This document shows positions 24,413 to 36,430 of a stretch of DNA of 64,000 nucleotides, piece after piece (position 1 is the stretch's first letter; each line of letters opens with the position of its first letter). The position numbers and the translations under genes were made by a program. The stretch comes from Antedon mediterranea (Eukaryota; Echinodermata; Crinoidea; Comatulida; Antedonidae). The stretch covers positions 37,653,304 through 37,717,303 of the forward strand of contig NC_092671.1 of assembly GCF_964355755.1 (NCBI RefSeq), read 5' to 3'. The notes beneath the pieces were generated by a model. It saw only the letters and a program-made list of their open reading frames with translations. It was not told the DNA's origin and searched no databases.

Positions 24413-24773
24413 GTAACATTATTTTTTTATTTACTTAAAACGCCCAATACGATTAGTAAACAATTGACGCGCGCGTTCAAACATTGATGATAATGCACGC
24501 GCGCGTCAACTTTGTGTGCTTCTTCGTTGTTTCACCTGCAATGTAACGCATCACTGGGTCTATTTCAGCATTTGTTTTTGTTTAGATACCGTGTATGCAT
24601 TATTTGTAATGACAATGATTAAGATAATCGAACTGTTACGCACTGTTTCTCTCATTATTGACAATTAATCGATATCCGAGTCATTTATCATCGTCTGAAG
24701 CAACGACCTTACTTCTGTTATGACCCTATTCCTAACAATACATTATATACATGACGAGTTTCTCTATAATGAA

Positions 24774-24845
24774 ATGGCTTCTTTCCAAACAAGAGGTGAA
24801 GAAGTGATAACCAAGTATGACTACAGGTTGACTAAAGAAGAGCAA
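24774..24845 (+). CDS. Candidate alternative first coding exon (24 aa)
   Basis: ATG begins MASFQTRGEEVITKYDYRLTKEEQ-type sequence rich in charged residues, closed by a donor (CAA|GTATGT) in phase 0. The open frame also extends upstream to 24720, so the true start may be earlier. It sits about 360 bp downstream of the 24251-24412 exon. It could be an alternative first exon of the same gene or an unrelated open stretch. Function not recognised. Confidence 0.3.
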
Positions 24846-25519
24846 GTATGTAATTTGGTCGCCATGTGTGATGGTCGGCCGTGTCTAACAGTTTGCTGTG
24901 TACTAATGTATTTCTTAACTATATATCTCAGGCAGGCCTGTAACACGTTCGAGTTTGACTCGACACAGTATCACTTCAATCATCAAATTTTACATAACAA
25001 CCCGAACTCTGTCAACACTGTCATTTCGTGTATTTTAATTAAGGCAACATCACAAGGCAAACAATAATATACCTTTGTCATTAAAATAATGCAACTTTGG
25101 TTTAAAATTAAAAGCCTTGTTTATGGCACATTTCTAACCATTTGAGCATTATAGTAGATGTTTGTTTCGTTCCAAGGTAATATTATAACGAATTAATGAA
25201 GAAAGTCATCAACACATCAACATTTAATATGATTTTTTTTTTGTCCCTAGGACTTGGTGATATCTTTAACCTGTTACCTAAATGGTCTTATGCTGTGTTA
25301 AGTTATTCTATTCACATTTTGTATCGATTGTTAAACGTTTGAAACTAGCATATTGACAAGTTTGTATAAATAGCATAAATCTGCAACATACATGTGAATA
25401 AATAGAGATCGAAGATTGTTGAATATTGTCAGAGGGCATAATTTATCACAGAATGATTGACACGTGTGTCAAATGAGGTACATGTAAAGGAGTTTATACG
25501 TCGCATGCATTATACGTCT

Positions 25520-25659
25520 AAAGCTCTGTCTACACTATCAAACTAGTTTTTTTAAAAGTGTGATGTGCCCAAATAAGGTAGTGATATGACATCATCATGT
25601 CCATGGGCACATCACATTTTTTGTAACTTAAAGTTTGATATAAGTGTAGACAGATCTTT
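25520..25659. mobile_element. CArG-MITE copy 11
   Basis: Both ends kept; core short and the CCATATATGG deleted to CCATGG. Confidence 0.85.
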
Positions 25660-25714
25660 GACCATAGGCAACAAAGAAACACAAAATGTCAGTGATGCGA
25701 ACCTACAACTGTGT

Positions 25715-26081
25715 TAAAGCGTGGTTCCCACTAGCGACGCAACACAAGGACGTAACGCAACGCAAGTGAATTGACCAATGACAAGCGATGGCTTATTCGC
25801 TTGTGATTGCTAACTGTCTATAAAGCGTGGTTCCCACTAGCGACGCAACGCAAGGACGTAACGCAACGCAAGTGAATTGACCAATCACAAGCGATGGCTT
25901 ATTCGCTTGTGATTGCTAACTGTCTATAACTTCGCTTGTCATTGGTTAAAATGCTTGCGTTGCGTTTACGTCCTTGCGTTACGTTCTAGTGGGAACCAAG
26001 CTTAACTTCGCTTGTCATTGGTTAAAACGCTTGCGTTGCGTTTACGTCCTTGCGTTACGTTCTAGTGGGAACCAAGCTTAA
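25715..26081. mobile_element. CGCAACGCAAGG-type palindromic MITE, nested duplicate
   Basis: Left arm GGTTCCCACTAGCGACGCAA occurs twice (25718 and 25826) and right arm ACGTTCTAGTGGGAACCAAG occurs twice (ending about 26003 and 26081). The order is left-left-right-right. Confidence 0.85.
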
Positions 26082-26228
26082 GAAAAGAAAGTGGAATTCC
26101 ACTCGACCATATTATATTTTGGAAACATGAATAGGATGTCAAATGCTTGTACCGAACTCATGGTGCCCACTTCAGCACCACTTTGAGGTGTAGGGACTGT
26201 CATGGGGAGTGAGCAACAAACGTCTGTC

Positions 26229-26352
26229 TTAAAGCTTGGTTCCCATTTAGGACAACACGCAAGTACTTTGACCATCACAATCTATTGATTGGTGAACTCG
26301 CTTGCGTGTTACGCTTATGTCTCTGAGCTGCGTCCTAGTGGGAACTTAGCAT
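26229..26352. mobile_element. CGCAACGCAAGG-type MITE, second copy
   Basis: TTAAAGCTTGGTTCCCATTT at left and GTGGGAACTTAGCATAA at right. Confidence 0.75.
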
Positions 26353-26507
26353 AAGTGTACAGAATGTTCCTGACAAAGATTTATATCATGTAAACCATCC
26401 TATGCAGAGGTAATATTGTCAAATGTTTACATTATTTGTCATCAATTCATAGATTGTAATACCGTACAGACAGTTCAACATTCTACTTTTTCCTGAGTAC
26501 AATTAAA

Positions 26508-26610
26508 GGGCGCGTTTATACAACACGCTATATTCAACACGCCTACGAGAAGTGTATCGAAGGTCGTGTTTATACAACACCCTAAATTTGAACACGGCTT
26601 TAATTTTTAG
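26508..26610. repeat. CAACACGC-rich palindromic repeat
   Basis: TACAACACGCTA near the left and TAGCGTGTTGTT near the right, with inner TACAACACCC. The same words occur in the loop of the foldback at 27120-27446. Confidence 0.6.
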
Positions 26611-27119
26611 CGTGTTGTTCGGACCGAGGTCAACCCACCTTAACGTTTGCTGTTATACTAGAAATCACGATACCGTGTTATACCGGAAGTTTCATCAACA
26701 CGCAGTGCATGCTAGGATAAAAGGTCAAATCGTTGATCGCACTTGAATTGGCTGAGTTGTCAACAATCATCGTCGCCTCCTCGCTGTCCGATGTATTCGC
26801 GCGGTTTTTACCATTTTCATTATATTGTATTCGTTCACGTTTGCATTGTTGTTTATTTTGTTCTCGGTTCATTTAAATTAATAAAAGTTATTTTAAGGGT
26901 TTCATTGTTTCATCTATACACTATGGAAGAAGATGATGCCATTTTTGCGATGTTATTTTTTTAATTCTGTTTGGAGTGGGAAACGATAGAGGCCTACTAC
27001 CACTACGAGTTGGCCCCACTAGGCTAGGCGTAAGACGTGGTAGGAGGATGATTGCTGGCAGCGAAGCAGCAATAAATGGGCCCAATCTTGTTAGCAATGA
27101 TTGATATTACGACCTGTTT

Positions 27120-27446
27120 TAACGAGAGGTCAAAATATACCCTGAGGACACTTCCAACACGGTAAACGGCGACCGGGAATCCACCAAATTTTAGGATTCA
27201 GCCAAGTAGCCTTTTTTGCAATTAAAATCTCATTACACGGAATCTCTTTGTTGTTTAATACAACACACTTTTCGTAGGCGTGTAGAATATGCGTGTAATA
27301 GCGTGTTGTATATATATAGAGATTCCGTGTAATGAGATTTTAATTGCAAAAAAGGCTACTTGGCTGAATCCTAAAATGTTGTGGATTCCCGGTTGCTGTT
27401 GGCGTGTTGGAAGTGTCCTCAGGGTATTGTTTTGACCTCTCGTTAA
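27120..27446. repeat. Long foldback with about 127-bp arms
   Basis: Left arm 27120-27246 (TAACGAGAGGTCAAAA...) pairs with right arm 27319-27446 with few mismatches. The 70-bp loop contains a second inverted repeat of ACAACAC words. Any transcript would form a long hairpin. Confidence 0.9.
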
Positions 27447-28996
27447 ATAAAAGTATGTGCTGTGAAAATGTTGACCAAATCTAGTAGATAATTGTGATTT
27501 TTTTGCATATTTTAACCTATTTAGCACTTAACATTAACGCTAATCAAATGTTGGCATAATTTGGCAAAATTTAGCTTAGTTTTATCCTAATTCTAAAACA
27601 TTTTTTTTTCTAATTTCAAAAGCAGATTTAAAAAATCAATAATTGAATAAACTAAATTTTAAACGAAATCATCCTTTATTCAAATCCTTAATATAAACTC
27701 ATATTAATTCATAATGCATGCAAGTATATACAACTTAGGATTATGAACTACGGTATAACACGGTATTACGATTTCATGTATAACTGCAAGGTTTGTAATC
27801 ATCCCATTGAAACATACTAATCCTATAATTAGAGTCCGTGACCGCCGTCGCCGAATGTTCGACTGTTCTGAAAGCGGACGATATTACTCTCTGTGGGGAA
27901 GGAAGCAATTAGCTTGAACGTAATAACTAATAATGTACTTTATTTATCTGTACTTTGCGTAGTTGTAACAGTCATCAAACAGTTAAACAATTATCCAACT
28001 ACTTATAATATTCCATCCGTGTTAATTTCATTAAAAATTCTGTATTAAAAGTTCAGCGTCAATAAGTTGTACATGTTCTTTGGTGGTACGTTAACACTGA
28101 CGCTAGGATGCCAGTGGCCGTATTAACCATTCACACTTAGGCTAAAATTTTAAAAAAATCTCCCTTTAAGTGAATACAATTTAATAGTAATACTTACATA
28201 TTTATTTACTTAAGTAAAATACTTAGTATTTAAAGGAAATATCTCACTTAAGTGTGATTGGTGAATACGGTCACGGGATATTAAAACCAGTTCTTATAAA
28301 GTCTGGCAGAATTTAAAAAAGGTTGTTTTGTTAATAATACAGAAAGTATCACCTCAATTCATGTTAGAAACTATTTTTAAACTTCCCAAATACATAATCA
28401 ATATACTGTATTAGACCAGTTGTATTTGAGGTATAGGTGTCACTTTTTGCTGAATTTACTTCATCTATTTTTTCTGGGGTAATTTTGGCTGTAGAATACG
28501 AATATGAATGTTGATCGCGACGGGGAGGGGCGTTTTCGAGATATGAAGGGTCAAAGGTCAAATTAGGTCAAATAAGTCATTTTATGAAGAGGAAACCGTT
28601 TAGATACCGTTTAGATATGTTAAATGCAACAAATTTTGTTGTTTAGTTGATATGGTCCAAATAAACATCACATCCAAATTTTACCGAAATCGGACGTCAG
28701 GAAGTGGGTTAATTAACATAAATTCAAAATGGCCGCCATTTACCATTTGAAGTTCCAGTATCTCCTCAACGGTTGGTTTTAGACCACCTAAGTGCATTAC
28801 GAGTAGATATAAATGTGACATTAAACTTCCAAATTAGCACATTTAAATTACCATATGACGTAACTATGACGTTATATGGTAGTTGTGACGTCATATATTT
28901 TTATGAACACGAAACAAACATCATGAAATCCGATTTCAATAGATACTAATTCACATAGTTTGATATCTGTAAGTATCGGATGTTACACGTTAGCCA
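27447..28996. other. No gene seen
   Basis: Noncoding. A short palindrome with CCATATGACGT and ACGTTATATGG lies at about 28850-28885, near a TGACGTCA. Confidence 0.5.
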
Positions 28997-29154
28997 TAAA
29001 GCTTCGTTCCCACTAAAACGCAACACAAGGATGTAAGCCGCAACGCAAACAACAGACCAATCAAAAGCGATGGATTATTCGAACAGTAGCTTGTCATTGG
29101 TCAACTCGCTTGCTTCTACGTCCTTGCGTTGCGTCATAATGGGAACCCAGCTTA
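28997..29154. mobile_element. CGCAACGCAAGG-type MITE, third copy
   Basis: AAAGCTTCGTTCCCACTAAA at left, AATGGGAACCCAGCTTAA at right. Confidence 0.8.
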
Positions 29155-29875
29155 ACGAACACAGCACGCGCACTGTCAAACATTAATTATGAAAATAGTC
29201 AAAATGTGTACGTGCGCGTTTGTGACTGTTGACGCGGTGATATTTTGACATTATTACATCACATGCTATCGTAGAATTAATGAATTTAAGTCAACAGTGA
29301 TTTATCAATTTAATAATAAATATTGTTCACGCGTTACTGATCTGATTACACTACCCAGAGAGCGGTTAGGGAATAACGTGTTTAGAGATGTACTTATAAC
29401 CGACGGTGGCTTATGATAATGTTATGCAACAATAGTGTTACTCTAATGTAAATAAAATACTGCAGTTAAACTTGACATTTTGGTGACATTTTGTAACGTA
29501 AACCGATGTCAGGTGTTTTAATTCTTACATTGACATCAGCTGCTGTACACTGATTGTGTGCATTCACAATCGATCTGTGTCTATTGGGACTTTAGAGGGT
29601 TTTTTTTTACCAGTACGTAACATTGACATGATATTCTATGAAAAAGAATTGTGCTGGCACTATTCATATTAATAGAATATCATTATTATTGTAATATTAT
29701 ATTATTTGTATAGTGTTTTCTTGATAAATTAAAAACGTAACAATCTGAAAATGACAGGTTGATTGATGGGGATCGTAGTGAAATATCCGAGGCCTACGTC
29801 TATGTTCCCTCTCTTTGATATGATTCCCATATTGTTAAAATGTTATGTTAAATTATTCTGGTCCTCAAGTTAAAC

Positions 29876-30090
29876 TGGAAACTGGAGAAATTCTGATTAG
29901 GCCCTCCACGGACCCACGGCAGCCAGCAGTGCAGCGCCTACCAGATCAGCACACTGGGAGACGTTCCCCTACTCTTTTCGAATAGTGTACCAAGTTCTTT
30001 ATTGCACTGTTAAGTACCACGGGACCAACGGCTTTACAACACTACGAATGACGAGGCAATGAAAGTAAAGCATCTTGCCTAAGGATGCAA
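29876..30090 (+). mobile_element. SINE-like repeat, family D
   Basis: Shares GCAGCGCCTA, CACTGGGAGACG, GTACCAAGTTCTTTA and GACGAGGCAATGA in order with 58880-59290. Confidence 0.65.
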
Positions 30091-30432
30091 TATTCCTTCT
30101 TTCCTCACTCTCTCCGCATGATTGTCTCTCCCCCCATATCTCTCTATTTACATTTTTTAGATTTGTGTTTCGTTCATATCGGCTCCTGTCGCACAATGTT
30201 TCATGTGTCAGTATTTCCGTTTAAATAATTTTTAACAATTTGAGTCGACATAATCTAGATTAACATAATATAACTAGTTATGATATTCAGGGACTTCCCT
30301 GTATCTAATCATTGAAAATTAAGTGCTCGTTTTTCTGTTGTACTATTATTATGGAATTTTATTTTTATTTTTGTAGAGTACTGTTCTAAATTATACTTAG
30401 TAGATCTTTTTTAAATTGAATATATTGTACTT

Positions 30433-30537
30433 CACTGTATTATGTGTGACACTGTATTATGTGTGACACTGTATTATGTGTGACACTGTATTATGTGTGA
30501 CACTGTATTATGTGTGACACCGTATTATGTGTGACAC
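30433..30537 (+). repeat. 17-bp minisatellite, about six units
   Basis: TGACACTGTATTATGTG repeated with one C variant. Confidence 0.95.
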
Positions 30538-30544
30538 GCGTTTT

Positions 30545-30678
30545 AAAGCTCTGTCAAACTAGTTTCACAGAAAAGTGTGATGTGCCCAAATATGATAGTG
30601 ATATGACATCATCATGTCCATATATGCGCACATCATATTTTTTGTCACATAAAGTTTGATAGTGTAGACAGAGCTTTA
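30545..30678. mobile_element. CArG-MITE copy 12
   Basis: Both ends kept, with a 12-bp deletion in the left TIR. Inserted at the edge of a 17-bp minisatellite; ACACGCG occurs on both sides. Confidence 0.85.
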
Positions 30679-31596
30679 CACGCGCTGGAACGTTTTGTAT
30701 TTATTTGACGCAAAGGTACGTCAATCTACGTACCAGATCATTGAAATAACAACGTTAGACACCATGTATTTCGTGTATATCCATCTATCGTGTTAAACGA
30801 TTTTAGAAGAGTATAGGCATATACCATTTTAAATATACAGTATAACTTCAATTTGCAGAATTATGAAATAATTGGCTTATATTAATTTGCAATTTGATTT
30901 TCACGTGTATGATAATTCATGCAGAAAGTTGTAGGATGAATCTATGCGTGTGTATTGCTATCAATAGGCCCATTCATAGCAGTAATTGGGCAATGATTAC
31001 CGGGTCATTAGTATTCATTCAGGGAATTCTGTAATTACATCCTGACTCATAACAATGCGTTTGTAGGCAAAATGTAACTATTATCTAAACATTTGTTATA
31101 TCCATATGTTTACCATATGGTGAAAAAAACATGCATGTGTATTGTTATAGTTATTGAAGCTCAAAATTAAATGTATCGGCCTTCGTGTGCGGCGTATGGA
31201 AATTGCGTCTAAATACATTAATCTGACATCAGTAAAGTATGACAGCTTAATGCATGGAGTTCTAAAAGCTAACAAAGTTGATATAAAATAGGTCAATTAA
31301 AAAAGGGAAATTCCCTTTAAATGTCAATAGAAACATTTTAATATTAAAATATATAATGTATATCACCATCGTTCACAACGCATGTTATTTTTTTTAAACT
31401 TATACATTTGAGCGAGTATAGGCTACACATCTCTTCATGTGACATTAGATGCATACATCATTAGTGTGCATTACCGATTTCATATAAGTACTGGTGCCAG
31501 GCTTTGAACCCAGAATTCGCTATACCACGGTGTCACTTGAGTTACTCATAATAGTTAATTTATTAACAGTACCTTACGTATACCGGTACCTATTAA

Positions 31597-31893
31597 TTTC
31601 ATTTGATGACGTTATCATGTTAAAAATCAGAATAAAAAGCGGGTCCCGTAATTTCACCGGCTACACTGTATGTAATATGTATACAGTGTATACTGTGTGT
31701 ATATACTACATGGCACAAAATAGACAGAATTCAGCACTAGCAACATATCATATTCTTCAGGTCATAATGGAATAATCTTTTTCTGTGAGGAATCTATTCC
31801 AACGTATGACATGCATGTGACATTTGTTGTGCGGATAACTATGGAGAAATAAGTAATAACTTATGAGATAAGTAACTCGTCACAGTGACGAGT
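31597..31893 (-). repeat. Reversed relic of the Helentron-like monomer start
   Basis: The complement carries ACTCGTCACTGTGACGAGT, then GTTATCCGCAC, CATACGTTGGAATA, TGCTGAATTCTGTC and ATTACGGGACCCGC, in the same order as the 42-48 kb monomers. About 300 bp remain; an extra 35 bp lie between hairpin and GTTATCCGC. Confidence 0.75.
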
Positions 31894-32204
31894 TCAAAGC
31901 CAGTTAATTAATAATGTAGGTGACGTGTGTGTTATTTAGTTAGTGTGTTGATGTTCCGATACGGTTCTGACCTTGAGTATTGTAGTCTATGCCGGATTGT
32001 AGACTTTACATTGGAATAATATAACATATATAAATATGATTTGATCGTTGTATCCATATTATTCAATATTCTTAATTAACAATAATAGATACGTTTAAAA
32101 TGTTAATAATACACGTTGACATTGACCCAATTCTTAGTGCTTGGTTTGAAATTCCACCACATGTTGTTTTTTTTTGTTTTTTTTGTTTGTTTTTTTATTC
32201 ATAC

Positions 32205-32408
32205 TTATCCAACAGCGAGTAACTCGCCAATTACAGGATGGATAAACTATTTAATAATTTATCGTGCTTATAAACTAAGTCTCATTTGAGGCTTAGGGAG
32301 TGGAGTTGAAAGAGTCATGAGTTACAACCCTGCACTAGGTCAGGATTGAACCCGGGACCTTGGGATTGGAAGGCAAGCACGTTAACCACCAAGCTACAGC
32401 TCCACTCC
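32205..32408 (-). mobile_element. tRNA-derived SINE, family A, best copy
   Basis: Complement reads GGAGCTGTAGCTTGGTGGTT, B box GGTTCAATCC, and the full tail. Upstream (32165-32200) is a poly-T run. Confidence 0.85.
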
Positions 32409-33104
32409 GATAATTTGAACAATAACATAGATATCTCAGCTGATGCACTATATTGATTTTAATATAAAATTATTTAATAGTACTTAGTTGGTCATGAAAT
32501 ATGACTTAAATTAATCAAAATGGCGTTTCATTGATACAATACGGTAACAGCACGATCCAGCGATTTGGGTTCATTTTTCGATAATGCAAAAATACATTTT
32601 AGCGCCCTCTACATAGGTCTAAAGATCGCGTATTCTTTGATAGAGCATTTGGCGTTATGACAATATGATAATAATGAGGAAAACATAATAATAATTAAAT
32701 AACATCATGTTATGTAACTAGCTAAAACATTATGTTTTTGTTACATCTATGAGTCAATACAAATAAATAATGTAATTAATATTTTCATAAATGTAAATGG
32801 CATAGACTACTTTAATGAAGTTTTTTTACAGAAATTAAAACTATTGATATTTATATTTTTAATTTCGATAATACTGTACAAATCATCATTTTTAAACGTA
32901 GCGCCCTCTAGTAGTTTCTTTTACGAATTTTCCAAATCCCTGGGAAAATCCTGAAAGTTTTGTAACTATAGTGGGCGCTATTGATGATTGCATTGGTTGC
33001 TGTGATTTGTGCTAAGCACACATCTAATTGCACGCATGTCACAAGTGGTCGAGCGCGATATGCAAGTTTTGGAATAAGCAGACGATAAGAACGAAATTTT
33101 TGGA

Positions 33105-36100
33105 ATGTTTCCAGCCGTTTTACGGCAATCATCAAGGCCCGGTGGTCAAGGGGATTCAGGAGATGACCATCTTGGACAGGTAAGCTTAAAAATACTTGTA
33201 TTTAACTTTGAAAAAACGTTTATAATGCATGTTTAAAGATGAATTTATTAGATAGGCCTAGCTATAGCTACTTAGGCCTAGCTATAGCTACTTAGGCCTA
33301 GTAAGTATAGTAGTTAGTAGGCCCAGGGAAGTGTAATTTAACTCTTCCCTGGTAGGCCTTAAGGAACATGGCTACAGCCTTGTTTTTTAATTTTTTGAAA
33401 CACACTCCTCTGCCTCTCATGTAACCAGCACCACACCAAGTGTAGTACCCTTGAGCACCTCCCTGCTTGTTTTGATCCTTAAGAATCGTTAAGCAGTACC
33501 CGAAAGAAGAAGAAGAAGAAGGTAGTAAGGATATCAATGATTCTGTTCTAATCATCAGCCGATATTTTAATCCCAGAGGATGGATATAGTTCTAAATAAT
33601 CACAACAAAATCCAAAAATGTTCTCAATGTTTTAAACATAGTGTTTAACAATACATTTAATCACTGAACCACATTGACTTTCTACTACGATTAGATTATG
33701 CTTAATAGTTTTCTAATTTGAATTGCTAATATTTGATTTAATTTAAAGCCCCCTTCCCTACGTTTTTTAGATCTAATTTAAGATCACAAACTATATTTAA
33801 AGCCCCATTCCCTACGTTTTTTAGATCTAATTTAAGATCACAAACTATATTTAATGTAAAAATAATACTATATGGTCCTATTGCGATAACTTTTTTCGTC
33901 TTTAAACGGTTAAAAATGTGAAAAATAAGTCGATTTTAATAATTATAGCGGCCCGCTATAAATCCCAAAATGCATTGCGCGCGGATTGATATTTTTGTTT
34001 TTCACCTGTAATTCGCCCACTTTTCGATCGATCGTGAGGCCAAAACAAATGGAAGACTCCTAACTTTTCAGCGAAAATACCGGGTTTTCCCCAATTTGTA
34101 TCAACGGAGTCTGGCAAAAAAAGAAAGACAATTAATGCAGCAACTATACAACGTCAGGCTAGGTATATTGCTAGCGTACGATGTTCGTACGTTACCGATG
34201 TTTACCAGCTAGGCCTACAAAACTAAGCCTAGCTAGGCTAGGCCTAAGACCATCCACGAGAGGTCGATCGCCGCGAGCTACTTAGGTAGTGCATTGTTTC
34301 TCACTTTTTATCATAATTTACCATAAAACGTACATTTAAGACAAGGAATGACATGGTTTAATGTTTTTAAAGTGATATATATGTATTATTTTCCAAAAAA
34401 CGTCCAAATTTGCAGGGAAGGGGTCTTTAATATTATATGAATTTATTGAACTCTGTGCTATGGGGAAAAACCTTGTTTGATTTAAATCTACCTTTTAGAT
34501 AGGCCTAGAAAGATGGATATCTTCATAAATATAAATATTGATCACTTAAAACTCATAGTTCAGTATAAAAAAAAAATTTTTTTAATTTTTTGATGTGCAG
34601 GTCTCGGCTTCAATATCTCGACTAAATGCCAGCTACACTCAGCTAGGTGGTGCAACAGGCTCTAGACAAAAAATGGTAAGCTTTACATATAACCCCACTC
34701 ATCAAAGTCATATATTACATAAGCTCTGTCTACACTATCAAACTAGTTTGACAAAAAAAGTGTGATGTACCCAGATATGGTAGTGATATGCCTAAATAAA
34801 TGGTAGTGATATGCCCACATATGGTAGTGATATGACATCATCATGTCCATATATGGGCAAATGACATTGTTTTGTCACATAAAGTTTGATAGTGTATACA
34901 AGGCTATATACTCTGTCATTGTATTTAGAGCTTACAAAGGAACAGACTACACTTAGGTCTAACTATTCACCCTTTTAGGCTAATGGCCTGATAAGTCAAA
35001 AGCTTAATAGAATTTTCCTTTAAAATATGTCCATCACAAATTACTAGATTTTGTGTTAAGCTCTGTACCTAAACTATCAAACTTTATGTGACCAAAGATT
35101 GTGATGTGCCCATATAGGGAAACGATAACATATCACTACCATATTTGGGGATATCACTACCATATTTGGGTACAGTACATCAAACTAAATCATACACATA
35201 AAAAATCAATCATGAAACGATAGTTATTACTAAATTAGGTTATCGACAATCAGGCCCTAATTGAATTCTACAAGTGATATCTGTATCATCAACGATAACT
35301 AGTCCTTGGACAGTAAAGTCAATTCATATTCGTATAAATAATTTAAGTTTGTTACAAATTGGAGTATACTTGTTGTGCTAGTTAATATATATTGCAGCCT
35401 CCCTTCCGTTTAGTATCCACAAAACAATTAAATGTAATACATATCTTAATACAATTAATAAGAACGCTCTGATTATTATGAATATGACTAAATCAAACAA
35501 GTGTACCAAAATCAATAGCAGACTACTACTGCTACAAACTCAAATTAACCCTTTAAACAAATTTAACCTTGAACAATTATTTTCAAACAATTTTTTTTCT
35601 GTTGTGATATTGAGTTAGTTCTGTTATTTATTTATTATTATTTTGTCTATGTTAGTTTATCTACAATAAATTCATTTACAGTTTCACAGAATAATAATAA
35701 GAAGAATAAATTATAATTGATTGAAAAAAATGATATCTCTATAATAATAGTCAATAGTGACTAAAATAACTTGTTTTTCAGTTGTAAATTTGATACCACT
35801 GTGAGTTTCATGAGCAATGCATCAAATTGCATTTTTTTCTTCAGGGTAAAATACCTTATTTAATGGAAAATTCTTTAAATTGAACAAAATTAATAAACAT
35901 TTTCTGAAAATACACCAGAGAAATTTTGTTGAATTGCATAAAGTTTTAAACCAACATTAAAAAATGTAAACTAATATTATTTCTCTGTGGTATTATATTA
36001 GTCTAAGGCTTATTAAAAAAATATGTTACATCCAAACATAAAAGGAATTATTATATTTATTTTTTTTAATTATTGATTAATAATAATAATTATAGATAAA

Positions 36101-36430
36101 ACTGTATACTGTACTTGTACACCAACATAGCCATATATTGTAATAACAGAGACATATGACACCATAGTGCCTCGCAGTTAAGTTTTGCTTTGTCATTTGT
36201 GGTAATTTGTTAGTCATGCGCTAGCAATATTGAATGCTTAGCGTCGTCGCAAATTGAGGCCCAAATGTTTAAACATGCTTGTGAAATGAAATTCAAGTCT
36301 GCTATGTTGTTATTTTACGACAAAATGGAGAATAAATTTGTCTTATATGTTGTAGCATGTGTTAAAGCAAGCAGCAAAAACTGACTTGGGAATCCAATCG
36401 GGTCGTAACGGTGGCGACAAACAACTTTAA
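33105..36430 (+). CDS. Candidate three-exon gene for a 74-aa protein of unknown function
   Basis: Exons 33105-33179, 34601-34675 and 36356-36430 (TAA). The first opens MFPAVLRQSSRPGGQGDSGD after an in-frame stop at 33075 and ends CAG|GTAAGC. The second (VSASISRLNASYTQLGG...) is flanked by GTGCAG and ATG|GTAAGC. The third (HVLKQAAKTDLGIQSG...) follows TTGTAG. All junctions are phase 0 and the exons are 75, 75 and 75 nt, so the frame stays open throughout. The protein is Ser/Gly/Gln-rich with no membrane segment; the first dozen residues could be a weak mitochondrial presequence. I know no family with this sequence. The 36356 exon is the least secure. The first exon may be one of several alternative starts (see 20667, 24251, 24774). 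Confidence 0.45.
33246..33302 (+). repeat. 20-bp tandem repeat containing TAGGCCTA
   Basis: TAGGCCTAGCTATAGCTACT in about 2.5 copies. Confidence 0.85.
33743..34430. mobile_element. Non-autonomous DNA element with TTAAAG..CCCTTCCCT ends
   Basis: TTTAAAGCCCCCTTCCCTACG at left matches GCAGGGAAGGGGTCTTTAA at right, inverted. The first 54 bp of the left end are tandemly duplicated. Lies in the intron between 33179 and 34601. Confidence 0.7.
34720..34906. mobile_element. CArG-MITE copy 13 (intron of the 74-aa candidate gene)
   Basis: Starts 45 bp after the exon ending at 34675. Three core units plus CCATATATGG. Confidence 0.9.
35057..35172. mobile_element. CArG-MITE copy 14, right end lost
   Basis: Left end and two CCATATTTGG units, then unrelated sequence. 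Confidence 0.75.
35173..36355. other. Intron of the 74-aa candidate gene
   Basis: AT-rich, microsatellite (AATAAT)n at about 35690; nothing else recognised. Confidence 0.4.

Noticed and set aside
27255-27527. 90-aa frame on the minus strand
   Set aside because: Runs through the arm of the long foldback; no protein features.
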